The notes beneath the pieces were generated by a model. The model was not told the DNA's origin and searched no databases. It worked only from the letters and a program-made list of their open reading frames with translations. The position numbers and the translations under genes were made by a program. This document shows positions 48,963-60,673 of a stretch of 64,000 bases of DNA, one piece after another. The DNA comes from Adineta vaga (taxonomy: Eukaryota; Rotifera): the NCBI GenBank assembly GCA_021613535.1, contig CP075496.1:5022001-5086000 (forward strand), given 5' to 3'. The stretch's first letter is position 1, and every line of letters begins with the position of its first letter.

Positions 48963-50811
48963 GTACAATATATTCGACAATGAGTAAAGAATAAAAACAA
49001 TGGAATTGAATAATCTGAAAATATATATATTCATAGATTATTGAAAAAAAATATTTATTTGTATAAATTCTATGCATTAGAAGATATCATATTTAAAAAA
49101 GCAATCTATTAAAATGACAGCCTTGTCTTCTTCTTCCTCCATCGACAATTGTGTTTAGTTAACTTTCATTCGTGCTTATTATTGACCAATACCATTACTT
49201 GTTTGTTTGGGGATTAATTTATACTTTATATTATTGATATTTGAACTAACTGTCATTCGATTAAAAGAAATAATCTATCTATACTGTTGTTTTTTCCTAA
49301 TTCGTGTGAAATCTCAACAAATTCTTCTCTTATTGATAATGACAAGACTTTTTTCAAGAAAAAGATAACAATAGTTGATGATGATGATGCTGCTCAATTT
49401 AACATCTAGATTGAGATGTCCTTGTGTTAAATGTTAAAAATGCGATGTCATTCAATCATTTTTATGTATATTTACAAAATACTAAATCGTCCGGTTTCTT
49501 CCACGATGGTCGCCTTGATGGGTAAAGCATACATTCCAATCAATTGAGATCGATTGTTCTACAATACTTTTATTCAATCAAACCAAACTTCGTATTATGT
49601 AGACACATGATCGAAAACTAACGAACATTGAGGGAGTGTTTCATAATGAACAAAGATACTTTCAATAAGTATAATTTTATTGAGGTTTTCTGAAAATTAG
49701 GAGTTGTTCAATATGTAACATTCTATCAAAAATTTATTTACGTAGTTGGTATGATACTTCTCTTTTTATCAAACGTATTAATATTTATTTTGGTAATCGT
49801 ATTGTTTCACGGCTGCACTGAAGGATCATTTGAATTGGCATACCTATCAAAAGCTCTAATGAATTTAGCTTTCAGTAAAATAGTTGATATAACATGTTAG
49901 AACGAATAGAGAATATTTCAGTAGAAGTGAGATTAAAATGAAAACAGAGTTACGAAATACTATCCTGTACCCTTTTCAAAACAAAGCCTTTGCTGATAAG
50001 ACTGGATACTAGCTGTCTTCACTTGGATGAAGTTTCGAGGGCATAAATCTTTCTTTTGCTTCATAGATAATGTATACGTCGATACTTAAAATTTAAGAAG
50101 AATTGCAATGAAAAAGTCTTATCAGAACGAAAAAACATACAATCTTTCGTTTATACTTAGTCATACAGATTTCAATCAAAAGAACTAGTATTTAACATCT
50201 TTCACTGCGAGGTTCACAAGTATAATAGCAGACCAACATAGTGTAATGTTATTTTGTTTCTTTTAGTAAACAAAAACAGTAAAATTTTATTGTACTATCA
50301 AATAATTAAAATGCTTGTTGTAGATTCTACTTCTTTCTACATTTTATTTCTCCACTCAAGTTGATGTACAGCTAAAAGTCACCAACGTAATAATCTTGAT
50401 CAACTCCTAGCAATATAAAATCAAATCGCTTCGAACTTTAATTGATAGTGTACTGTATTCGTTAAAAATTTGAACTGAATTCTATCAACAATGTGCGTTG
50501 AAAGCATATCATAATACTTTTGTATTGTCGTCTCGATTTTGTCGAGATCTTATGTAGTTGGAGGTATGTTCGATATAGTCGATCGTTATTATATTTATGT
50601 ACATCATTCTTGTGAATTCGTTTACTCTTTACAGAAAAAGAAAAAGAAAAATGGTCGAATTAATACAACAATCATACAATGTATAAAAAAAAATGGACGA
50701 TATACTCAGATCTGATGAGAGATAATGGACACTTATGAGAATAAATATGACAAACACATAGAAAGAAATAACAACATCTACACGATCTGTACAGTGAGCT
50801 AAGATTTTTCT
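48963..50811. other. 1.85 kb non-coding stretch
   Basis: This lies between the BTG/TOB stop and the DAP1 start. It should hold the promoter of DAP1 (and of the whole minus-strand series, if co-transcribed) and the long 3' UTR of BTG/TOB. Only short AT-rich frames are present. No RNA gene or mobile element was recognised. Confidence 0.4.
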
Positions 50812-51784
50812 TTAGAAATTTTCTCCTTGCAAAAGTCCATCGATCATCGTCAACTGTTGTTGTGACCAGAAATGATTTTGTTGAATATTCCAATCATTCG
50901 TTTCAGATTTTAAATGATTACAATTATTCATTGTTTCTACCTGAGTATTCGTATTCATGGAGATTCCATTCGAATAATTATTTGTCGATAAAACATGTGT
51001 ATTGTCTATATTTAATGTTTTCATATTTTGAGTTAATTCATCATCGGAGACCATACATGAACCTGATTCTTCTCCATCACTATATGCTTGATGTAAATCA
51101 CCATCATTATCATTTTTATATAATGGACACCATGTACCTTCATCACCAAAGCAAACGGCTACTTCACCTGGATCTAAACATAAATTATGCATAAATTAAG
51201 TGAATATTTTAACCTTTTGTTCTACGAAATGTAATGATTATTGAAAAAATGTTTTGTGTGTCGTTTGATTTCTATATGAAAGCAACGACAGAATAGATCT
51301 AATTCATCTCTGATCGACTAGAAATTTGATTCCACTCATCTGAAATTTGATCCATATAGAAAATGTTTTAAATCATTACAATATGTTTCTATCTCGACTC
51401 ATTGAAAGATAAAAACTGAATCTTACCAATCCACATAGTGAACATAACTGGTAAATATCGATGAAGTGGTAGACGAGAACGTTCAGCGATTGATTTTAGA
51501 ACTGGATCTTTCCAATGCTTTGTTTGTAAACATCGGTATGCACTTCCACGATGTGGGGTTGCTGAAAGATTTAAAAAAAAGACCAGTTCAATCGTTTTTC
51601 TTTACATAAACTTTTTTTTTGAATCTTTACCTGGAAACCAATGTCCAATAAAACGTTTCAATAAAACATCATGAAAAGTACGTTTAAAAACATTGATTTG
51701 GTCGGGTGACAACTCTACATGTGGTTTAATTAATCGCAATAAATAACTACAAGCAATGGCGAGTTCTTTTCGTGGATGTGTCAT
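50812..51784 (-). CDS. BTG/TOB family antiproliferative protein
   Basis: Three exons (51784-51631, 51561-51427, 51173-50812) give 216 aa. The BTG domain is complete. The start MTHPRKELAIACSYLLRLIK is followed by VFKRTFHDVLLKRFIGHWFP (box A region), GSAYRCLQTKHWKDPVLKSI, RYLPVMFTMWIDPGEVAVCFG (box B region) and GTWCPLY. The C-terminal half is Asn/Ser-rich and acidic, with WNIQQNHFWSQQQL near the end. BTG/TOB proteins bridge the CAF1/CCR4-NOT deadenylase to mRNA-binding proteins and restrain proliferation. Length and tail do not decide between BTG1/2, BTG3/4 and TOB types. Confidence 0.92.
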
Positions 51785-52921
51785 TATTTTAATAATGACA
51801 GATAAGAAAAAAAAATCAATCTAAAATAATAATCAATGAACTTATCAAAACGAAATCTTCTAGTCAAAATGTGAACTATTACATAGATCGATAATCATCT
51901 TAACATATCTCGTCATTTTTTTTTCTTGTCATATAAATGACAGACAATGAACGAACAGGTGAACAGATGGCGACTTGTGTACACATAGACAAAGGACAAG
52001 AGAAGAAAAAAAGTATGTATACGAAATACTAGACAATAGAAATCGATTTCATTCGTAGTTTGATCTATATTTAAAGACGAAATGAAGAGATTTCATAAAG
52101 ATAATACATCTTATTTCACCGTAAACCTGTTGATTATGTCAATATTTTTTTTATCAATATGAACTAATGAAAAAAATAAAGAAGAGAAAAAAAAGAGACG
52201 AATCCAGTCGTATTAGTTAGTATAAAAAGACGATCAATTAGTAATCATTTCTTTAAAAATATTGAATATGGTATATTTATGAAATCTTGTACGAATACGA
52301 TACGAGGAGAAGATATAAAATAAGTGGCTATATGGCTAAATCTGAATCTATCGATCTATCTGAAAGATGAACAGAGACTGTTTCGATGACTCATTCATAA
52401 TCATCTGATGCGGATTTGATGAGTTAAATGAATGAAACCAAGCAAGTAAATCTTAATGTAAAATGACAGTATAGTTTTATTTTAGAAATAGTTTTAGGAG
52501 AAAAACGAATATATGATTTCAATGAATAGATGTCACTAATATCAATCAAACTAATTACATATAATGAGGAAAAAGTGAAGGAATCTGTTCGTCAATAATG
52601 GTGGGTATTACATGAAAATGTATGTGTGAATATGGCGAGAGTTATATATATGTAATATCTTCGCATTTAGTAAATGAAATTCTATTTTTTCGTTATTGAT
52701 CTTCATTGACAAATTTCATTTTTGTTTGTAGATTTGGGCAACAATAAGAGTGTCCTCGTTCAAAATCATTATCTCTGCGGAAGCTCATGTCGTTTGGTAA
52801 AATCTTATTTGATCATCCGACGAGCAACGGCTAGCTCGCTATTAAAATCATTTTTATTGTCTTTTATCAACTTTTTTCATAAGATTCTTTGAAAAATTTT
52901 CATTCAAATATTCTTTCTACA
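51785..52921. other. 1.1 kb divergent intergenic region
   Basis: This non-coding interval separates the divergent starts of BTG/TOB and CTDSP and should contain both promoters. It is AT-rich with no recognised gene or repeat. Confidence 0.4.
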
Positions 52922-54545
52922 ATGAGTAAAGTATCGAAAGATTTGGATTTATCATCAGTTATTACCCAGGTATCAAAAGAAGATGATACCAATCGATCAG
53001 TGCCATTAGCTGGTACACTTATTACAAGTGGAACATCACCAGTAACGAAAAGTATGTTCAGAAAACAAGAAATAAAGATCGTTTATTTTCTATTTCAATT
53101 ATTTAAAGCTCGTTCAAGTCGAAAACGTCGTCTCATGTCTATTTTACTCTGTTGTTTGAGCGTATCGAATCATAATCGACCTAAAACAACTATCTATTCA
53201 CCAAAAAATGAAACATCAACTAATCAAGAAGTAAGTTATCAAACGTTTTCGATCAAAAACGTTTCCTATTTCGTTATTTTAATCATACATTGTTCATCTT
53301 CTTATAGTTAATTGCATTGAATACAGAGATAAATATACAGTTTGAGGTATTTCAATTGATAGAACTAATCTTACTAATCAAAAATCTGTTTTTTTTTCTT
53401 CTTTCGAATGAATATTCATTTAATTTATTCACTATCATTTAGGGAGCTGAAAAATTCCTTTTGCCAACATTACGCAGCAATGAACGAGTTAAAATCTGTT
53501 TAGTTATCGATCTTGATGAAACTCTTGTTCATTCATCATTTAAACCCGTACCAAATGCTGATTTTATTGTTCCAGTTGAAATCGATGGACAAGTGCATCA
53601 AGTATGTTTAGTTTTCAACAATAGTTAATCAAAAACGAAACGGAAAAATGTTATATTTAGCATTAGACGACAAAAGAAAAAGAAAAAAGAACCGGAGGCG
53701 TTATTGATGTCATCTCGGGAGAATATCATTGCCGATATTTTCGTTCGATAACGATAGAAAATATATCGATTAGTTAATTATTCATGAATTTTCATTCATA
53801 ATAGAATTGAGTAAATCTGTTTACAGTAATATTTATATACTTTCTTTTTCACCGTAATTATTATTTCATGAGTATAGCTTTTGGTATTTTGATGGAAAAT
53901 AATGTTTTTTTAAAAAGTATATCCAGGTATTGATGTTCCTTCTGTTTTTTTTTATCAAGGTCTATGTCACTAAACGACCACATGTCGATGAATTTCTACG
54001 TCGTGTTGGTGAATTATTCGAATGTATTCTATTTACTGCTAGTCTAGCAAAAGTAATAAAATGAAACTGATTTGAATTCCTTTTTTTTCTATCAATTCAT
54101 GGATATTTTTAGTATGCAGATCCAGTCTCTGATTTACTTGATCCTAATCAAATATTTCATTCAAGACTTTTTCGAGAATCTTGTACTTATTACAATGGTA
54201 ATTATCATTCTTAATAATTTAAATTCATTTAAATACTTTATTTTTATTTCGTAGGAAATTATATCAAAGATCTTAGTCGATTAGGTCGCGATATTCGTAA
54301 AGTTATCATTATTGATAATTCACCAGTATCATACATATTTCATCAAGATAATGCCGTATGTAATTGATTCATCATATTCATTTTGTAAGTTTCGTTTTAA
54401 TTGACAGGTACCTGTTACAAGTTGGTTTGATGATATGCATGATACGGAATTATTAACATTGATTCCTATTTTCGAACGTTTGGCATTAGTTGATGATATT
54501 ATCCCAGCTTTACAAGATATTCATCATCGACGAGCCGTTGTCTAA
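52922..54545 (+). CDS. CTDSPL: Small C-terminal domain phosphatase (CTDSP/SCP)
   Basis: Eight exons (52922-53051, 53109-53230, 53308-53346, 53443-53601, 53960-54052, 54113-54197, 54255-54355, 54408-54545) give about 288 aa. The FCP1/SCP catalytic domain has the [13 protein letters not shown] nucleophile motif (DxDxT/V), [88 protein letters not shown] and [12 protein letters not shown]. Upstream is the Cys pair (SILLCCLSV) that is palmitoylated in SCPs. SCPs are HAD-fold phosphatases acting on RNA polymerase II CTD Ser5 and on SMAD/REST. The intron at 53052-53108 is 57 bp, a multiple of three without stops, so it can be mistaken for coding sequence. Confidence 0.95.
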
Positions 54546-55474
54546 CAAAATGAAAGATGTCAGACATTTCTTTTCTTAGTTTCTTTCTTTCTTTCTTTTA
54601 CTTTGTTCATCAGTAACATAGCTTTGCACCTCTCTTTTTTCCTCTCTCTTTTCAATTCGATTTGTTTGCTTTTTTCCTACAGTGCCGTTAGTCTTTCTTT
54701 TCTTTTCGTTTTTGTCTTGATTTTAACGCATATAATCATAGTAAGCAGGTTTATTTTCCTCCTACCTTTCTTTATTTTTCCAACTAAGCAGAGAAAACAT
54801 CCTAATCTATGCAAAAACATACAATCGTATTCCTTTTTTTTCTGATCAGTTGTTTCTATTTTATTTGTAAAAGAAAAGGCAAAGATGATGAAAAAGACAA
54901 TGGCCTGTTCTATGTATGTAAATAATTTCTTGCTTGTTGTGTATATAAAACAAAACTTTTCTTTCCTTACCCTTATTGAACTTTGATGTGAATGTGTGTA
55001 TCACTTTTGTTCTAAATTTGTTAAAAGAAAACATTTCAAGAGGAGATCGAACAGTCGTAGACATATACAACCAAAAAACACTTCTAATCTCCTCATTTTT
55101 TTCAAAAGAACAGTGTTGTTTCCAACAGATCTTTTTTTCTCTCTATATATTTCATTTATGGTGCTAATTCACTAAAATACATTGTTTCTATTTTTTGACT
55201 GTTGGTTACTGCACAATTTTGTTGTTGTTACTTCTCTTCTTTTCTTTTTTTCCTTTTCTTTATGGTTCATTGCACGTCTATGTGTGGTTCCTTTATTTGA
55301 TTTCTTTTTTTTCTGTCTCTTTCACTTTCTTATAAATCTTGTGGCATTTGTCAATTCATTTATTTCTTCATATGATCTTTTGTTGTTCCCGATTTGGAAA
55401 AAAGAAAAAAAGAAACCTAAGTTATAATAAATAGTCTAACAAACAGGAAAATAAATTACGAAATTTGATTTTAG
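54546..55474. other. 0.9 kb intergenic region
   Basis: T-rich interval between CTDSP and ZNF830 with low-complexity TTTC/TTTCT runs (near 54580-54600). Its end, GATTTTAG at 55467-55474, is a splice acceptor abutting the ZNF830 ATG. The frames inside are T-rich and not credible. Confidence 0.4.
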
Positions 55475-56682
55475 ATGGCATCAAAGTCAGTAGATACAAA
55501 AGCAACTCTTCGTCAATTGATGAAACAAGAGAAACAAAAACGAATCGATTCTCCTTTTGCAAAGTATAATATTCAAAGCATTTCATCGCAGTTTTTGATC
55601 TTGTCTCTCTTAGATATACAAATACCGGTCAACTATGTTGTGCGTTATGTAATCAACAATTAACCAGTGAAACGTTTTGGAAGGCACATGTGAATGGACG
55701 AGAACATAAACAAGTTTGTTTTCAATTGAAGGTTTTCATTATTTTTTCTTTGTCTAATTAGAAACTTCTGGAGTTAAAATCAAATATCCAACAATCCAAT
55801 GCAGATTCCGTCTTTGCCAAACCATTACCACCATCTCCGATAACTAATCAAGTACAACGTGGTGTTAAACGTTCACACGAAGTGGGTATGTGTATTCAAT
55901 TGATATTTTATATACAAATCAATGATTAATTTTTGTATTTTTAGCAACTGCTAATGATCATGTCATCGTTGGTAAACCATCAGCTCCTGTTTCTTCATCA
56001 ATATCTGCTCAACATTCCGCTTTACCAGCTGGTATGATCACAAGAAATTTAGTTTTTTTTTCATTTCTGTTCTGTTTCCTAGATTTTTTCGATTCTGGTT
56101 CATCAAAATCACAAATAGATACTATCAAATCTTCTGCATCAATAACAACAACGGTGAATTCTATTCCCGCAGTTCAACAATCATCTGCTCTACCAGAAGG
56201 ATTCTTCGATGATCCAAAATTGGATGCACGAGTGCGAAAAGTCGAATATGTCGATAAAATGGAAGTTCAATGGGATGCATTTACTCGTGAGATGAAACAA
56301 GAAACGACTGTATGTTTTTAATAAATATCCTTCTACTTATCAAATGATAATTTCATATCATTATATTTAGGTATCCGAAAAATTAGAAGCAGAAGATGAT
56401 ATTGAACGAGATGTTGAACGAGAAATAAAAGAAACCGATGAATTAATGTATGTATGAAAATCTTTTTTGATTTGACTTAGAATATTTTCAATCGATTTCT
56501 TTAGTACACGGTGGCAACGAATCGAAGAAATGCATGATATAAAAGATAATCGATTTAAAACAATTAAGAAAGGTGAAAAACAGAAGAAAAAACAAATCGA
56601 TGACGATAATAACACTCAAGATGATGAAGAATTAGAAAAGGAATTAGAAAATATGTACAATTGGCGACAAAAACGTTCCTGA
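55475..56682 (+). CDS. ZNF830: ZNF830 (CCDC16) zinc-finger protein
   Basis: Seven exons (55475-55563, 55614-55713, 55762-55885, 55945-56031, 56083-56309, 56371-56447, 56505-56682) give 293 aa. The start (LRQLMKQEKQKRIDSPFAKY) and single C2H2 finger (LCCALCNQQLTSETFWKAHV, then REHKQK) match ZNF830, as does the central block ALPEGFFDDPKLDARVRKVE. The C-terminus is a charged coiled coil ending NWRQKRS. ZNF830 homologues are nuclear and linked to spliceosomal complexes and genome stability. The ATG immediately follows an acceptor AG. Some read-through frames across the 50-60 bp introns look plausible but break the family pattern. Confidence 0.94.
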
Positions 56683-57510
56683 ACTATTATTTCTTTGTAC
56701 ATAGGATTGAAAGACACGAAACAAAATTATTGTTTGTTTTTTGGTTATAAAGATATTATGTTTATTATTACTTTGGTATAAAAATTCAATAAAAACTTTC
56801 TGTGTGACACGCTCGGTGCAAATGAATTTCTATCTCTAAAATATAGCCTTAAGGAAATTATAGACGAACACATATATTTATATATAAAGTCCTCGTCAAC
56901 GAAAAGATAATCTCCCTCGATATAATCGATAGAATTATCTGTTAGCGGAAAACTATTTTATCAGTCATACATTAGTAAATTACTGATGTAGATTATTTTC
57001 TTTTTCTCCTTCGATAATAATCGTTCGTTGAATATGATTTGGGACCTAGATCATGAATGTCATACATGTCTTATATAATTACTTTTTTTGTTTTTCTTAA
57101 TCTCCATTTGATCGAGGGTAACTATCAATCATTTACGGATCGACAATTGACATTGCTCATGAGAAATTCAAATGAAATTCAATCCAATTAGAAAAGATCT
57201 TTGATTGATGATTGAAAGATAAAAAATCATTTATTTCTATACTTGCAAATTTTCTATTCGATATCTTAAAAAAAAACTATATTAATAACTGTCATTTCAA
57301 CTTACTAAAGAAAACGATTGATTTGACATTGTTAACAATTACAATGAATTAAATGCACGAGATATGACAATAAAAGAAAAACAATTTCTCTTGATTTTTT
57401 TCTGCTTCCGACAAACCCTCAAGTCTTTTCTATTAAATATATATATATATATTTCTTTAAGTACCGTTCATTTCTTTTTTATTCATCTTTCAGTCGAGAA
57501 AAATTCAACT
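56683..57510. other. 0.8 kb intergenic region
   Basis: AT-rich interval with an (AT)n run at about 57438-57453, ending in ATTCATCTTTCAG at 57481-57493. That is a 3' splice acceptor 17 nt before the next ATG. No gene seen. Confidence 0.4.
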
Positions 57511-58167
57511 ATGCCATTCACAGTCAAAGATGCTCTTCATTATAAACGTAATGATCGACAAATACGTGAAATTCACGAAAAAGAATATTCAAATTATGTC
57601 AAAACTCTTCGTCAGCAACAAATATTTCATCAACCAACATTCTCACAACTTTCATCAAATCATTCACAGGAAATTGAACGTTCTCGAACACGATATGTAC
57701 TAGCGAAACAAACTCAATATGATCGTATTAAACGTGAAAATGATTTACTTTTAAATCGTTTATATAAAGCAAGTGAACAAGCACTTGTTGATGATAAAAA
57801 TCACACTTATCAACGAAATTTGGATGCATTTAATTCCAAACGTTCTCAACAACGTTTTCACGATTATAAACGTATTTATAATGACAATCAATTATTATTA
57901 CATCGTATTAGTAATATTCACGGACGTTTAGCGAATAAAGAACAATGTGAACATGATTGGAGAAAACATGTGAATGTTATGAAAAAATCGTGTAATTATC
58001 CAGAAAATATCGATCGATTCGTCACAAAAATGAATAAAGTTGAACAAAAACAAATATGTTTTTATGAAAAAATGCGAAGTGCACAATGGAATAAACGGCA
58101 TTATATTATCGAACCATCAACACAGTTAACTGTTAAACCATTAGCTTTATTACTAAATGAATTTTAG
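57511..58167 (+). CDS. CFAP97D-like (hemingway/KIAA1430 type) protein
   Basis: A single uninterrupted exon of 218 aa, starting MPFTVKDALHYKRNDRQIRE. It is strongly basic and helical. Two copies of a motif of form Y-x-R-I-x-x-[ED]-N-x-L-L-L-x-R-[LI] are present: YDRIKRENDLLLNRL and YKRIYNDNQLLLHRI. The same kind of motif (RDN-LLL) marks the CFAP97 domain of CFAP97 and CFAP97D proteins, linked to cilia and sperm flagella. The start codon is chosen because it follows a clear acceptor (CTTTCAG); longer upstream frames are pyrimidine-rich intron sequence. Family membership rests on this short motif only. Confidence 0.6.
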   Translation: MPFTVKDALHYKRNDRQIREIHEKEYSNYVKTLRQQQIFHQPTFSQLSSNHSQEIERSRTRYVLAKQTQYDRIKRENDLLLNRLYKASEQALVDDKNHTYQRNLDAFNSKRSQQRFHDYKRIYNDNQLLLHRISNIHGRLANKEQCEHDWRKHVNVMKKSCNYPENIDRFVTKMNKVEQKQICFYEKMRSAQWNKRHYIIEPSTQLTVKPLALLLNEF

Positions 58168-58442
58168 TTTTCTTTCATTTCTTGTAAAGCATTCTAATAA
58201 AAAAAGAACATTTTTCAATGTCAACTATTTTAGAATAATAACTAAGATATTCAGATATAATTTATATGAAAGATTCGTCTATAAACATTGAAATCAATAT
58301 CGTATTTCAACAATAAAAATTTATTAAACAAGCTCAAATTCTTCATATAGAAATAAAAGAAGACTGACATTAAGTGAATATATATGTAGAAATTTATCTT
58401 AAATCAAGTTCAAAAAATTCATTTAGAACATATTTTAATCAT

Positions 58443-60673
58443 TTATGCATGCGTCACTTTCGTCGAATGACGATGAACAGAATTTCTGCGAGAAATATTT
58501 AACGATGCAAGTGTAGAATGTTTCGAGTGATTTGTTGATTTTGACGTTGTTGTCGTTGTTGAATGTTTTGTGACAGATGATTGGCGAGATTTAATACCTG
58601 ATGGTACATCAATAACTGTTTCCGTAGTTGCAGCTGTTTGTAAAACTGTTAGTGGTGGTATAGCTGATTTACGGTAAGTGGTACTATGATGAATGTTATA
58701 TAAATCAATCAGTTTATCAACATCTTGTTGCCATGCATGGTGTTGTTGTTGTTGTTGTTTGAGAAGATGACTACGTTTTGAACGTATGCTTTCATCCGTT
58801 TTTGTAGTTGATTGTTGATCGAAAATTTTCGGTTGATGTTGTTCAGAACAGAATAGTTCTTCCGGTCGAAGACCAAATAATTCTTCTGGTTTATTATAAC
58901 GACTTGTTGGTCCTGTTGCTTCCCGAATTGGACATGATAGATCATTCGATTTTGAAGCTGAACGATGTGTTACTGAAGAAATTGGTCGATGAGCATTGTG
59001 GTGCGGTTGAGAATATATTATTGATTCAGTTGCAACTGTTCCATGCATTTGTTTTGTGTTTGTTGACGATGAATCGAATCGATCATTAGGTAAGACTTTC
59101 TGTTTTAATGATGCTGATTGAATGCGTGTTCGTTTTATTTTATCGTAATTCAATGGAGAAGGCATAGGATTTATATGTATTGTTGTTTTTGGACGTTGAA
59201 GTTTCACATTCATTAGACTAGGATTAGGATTTTCTGTGTGAGCTATAGGAGAAATGTTTGAGTTTGATTTAATGGTACTAACATCATCAATAGATAACTG
59301 CGTTTTACTGGATGTTTTCTGTATGAATGATGTAGTTTGATCTTTTGAATTAGAAAATCGTCGTTGATTTAATAATTGTAATCGAGAACTTATACGACCG
59401 GATGTCTGACGATTATGATTACTATTATAGTTCATTTGAGAGTTTTGTGTTCTTGATAAAATATGTGAGTCATTAACTAATACTTGTGTGCTGCAATAAC
59501 GAGTACCATTAACTGTTGTTGATTTAGTTCGATCAACATTGTTAATTGTTGTTGTTGTTGTTGTCGATGATTGTGGTGCTTCTTGTTTTTGATGTTTCGA
59601 ATATTGACTTTGTCTGTCTTGCTTACATAGACTAGCTAAACGAGTTGAATAACTACTATCACTATCGTTGAAAATTATTTTAAGTAAACCAAATGGAAGT
59701 GTTGAAGAAAGATGATTAGCTGGATTGGATGAAATTTTCTTTTTCTTGTGTAATTTTGTTGCTGTTGTTATACCTTGATTATCAACAATTGTTGAAGGAT
59801 TTTCATAAATTGATAAAGGACGTGGAACAACAAAAAATTCATCACTATCACGATGTGTTATTTGATTTGCACATTCGATATGTCCATATTTGAGAGCAAG
59901 AACAGCTGCTGAACAACCTGTATACAAAGTACTTATCTTAGCAAACACGAAAGAAAAGGAAAAAATATTCAATCTACCCTCTCGATTTATGTATCGATCA
60001 AGACGAATACCAATTCTTTCTGCGGATTTCATAAGTAATTCAGCTATGTCACAATTACCTGGACATATAAAATTTAAATAAACTTTTTTCTTTTACCATA
60101 AAATCAATAAATTCATTTACCCGTAATAGCAACATAATGTAGACAAGTATTTCCTTCACAATCTTGTGCTTCAATATTAAAATCTAAACCAGACAAGTAT
60201 AATTGAACAAGTTCAAAACGTTGTACAGCACAGGCATGATGCATTCTAAGAAAAATAAATAAGATTAAGACGAGTTAGGAATGTAAACAATATATAAATT
60301 CATACGCATTTCGTCTGGCATGATCTTCTAGAGCTATTTTAGCTCCTTTTTCTAATAAATTTTGTGCTAAGGATGAACTCCATCGATCGTTTTCAATATA
60401 AGCACATAGAATTAATGGTGTACGAAGTTGACTATCCCGTTCATTTGGATCGTAATGAAGTTCTAAGAGATATCTTACCGAACGAAAATATCCATGTTGA
60501 ATCGCGAATGGCACATTATAATGTTTGGGTAATGATGCGGATGAAACTATTGAAGTCGAATTCGTTGGATGGCTATATTCTGTACCAGTATCATAGATAG
60601 TTGTTGAAGATAAAGGCATTGTTGCTGGTGGCAATCGAGATGAAAGCAACATTGAAAGATTCTGTATGACCAT
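58443..60673 (-). CDS. Ankyrin-repeat protein with long disordered tail
   Basis: Four exons (60673-60306, 60245-60121, 60058-59978, 59917-58443) give 682 aa. Residues from about 60 to 260 form ankyrin repeats: NVPFAIQHGYFRSVRYLLEL, DSQLRTPLILCAYIENDRW, then AMHHACAVQRFELVQLYLSG, GNTCLHYVAITGNCDIAELL, NREGCSAAVLALKYGHIECA. The last exon encodes more than 400 residues of Ser/Thr/Gln/Asn-rich sequence with short basic motifs and no domain, ending RHSTKVTHA. An in-frame stop directly precedes the chosen ATG, which supports the start unless an intron lies there. The exact ankyrin subfamily is not recognised; a scaffold role is inferred. Confidence 0.8.

Noticed and set aside
54603-55427. Several Phe/Leu-rich plus-strand frames
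   Set aside because: They derive from T-rich non-coding DNA, not membrane proteins; no splice phase or family support.
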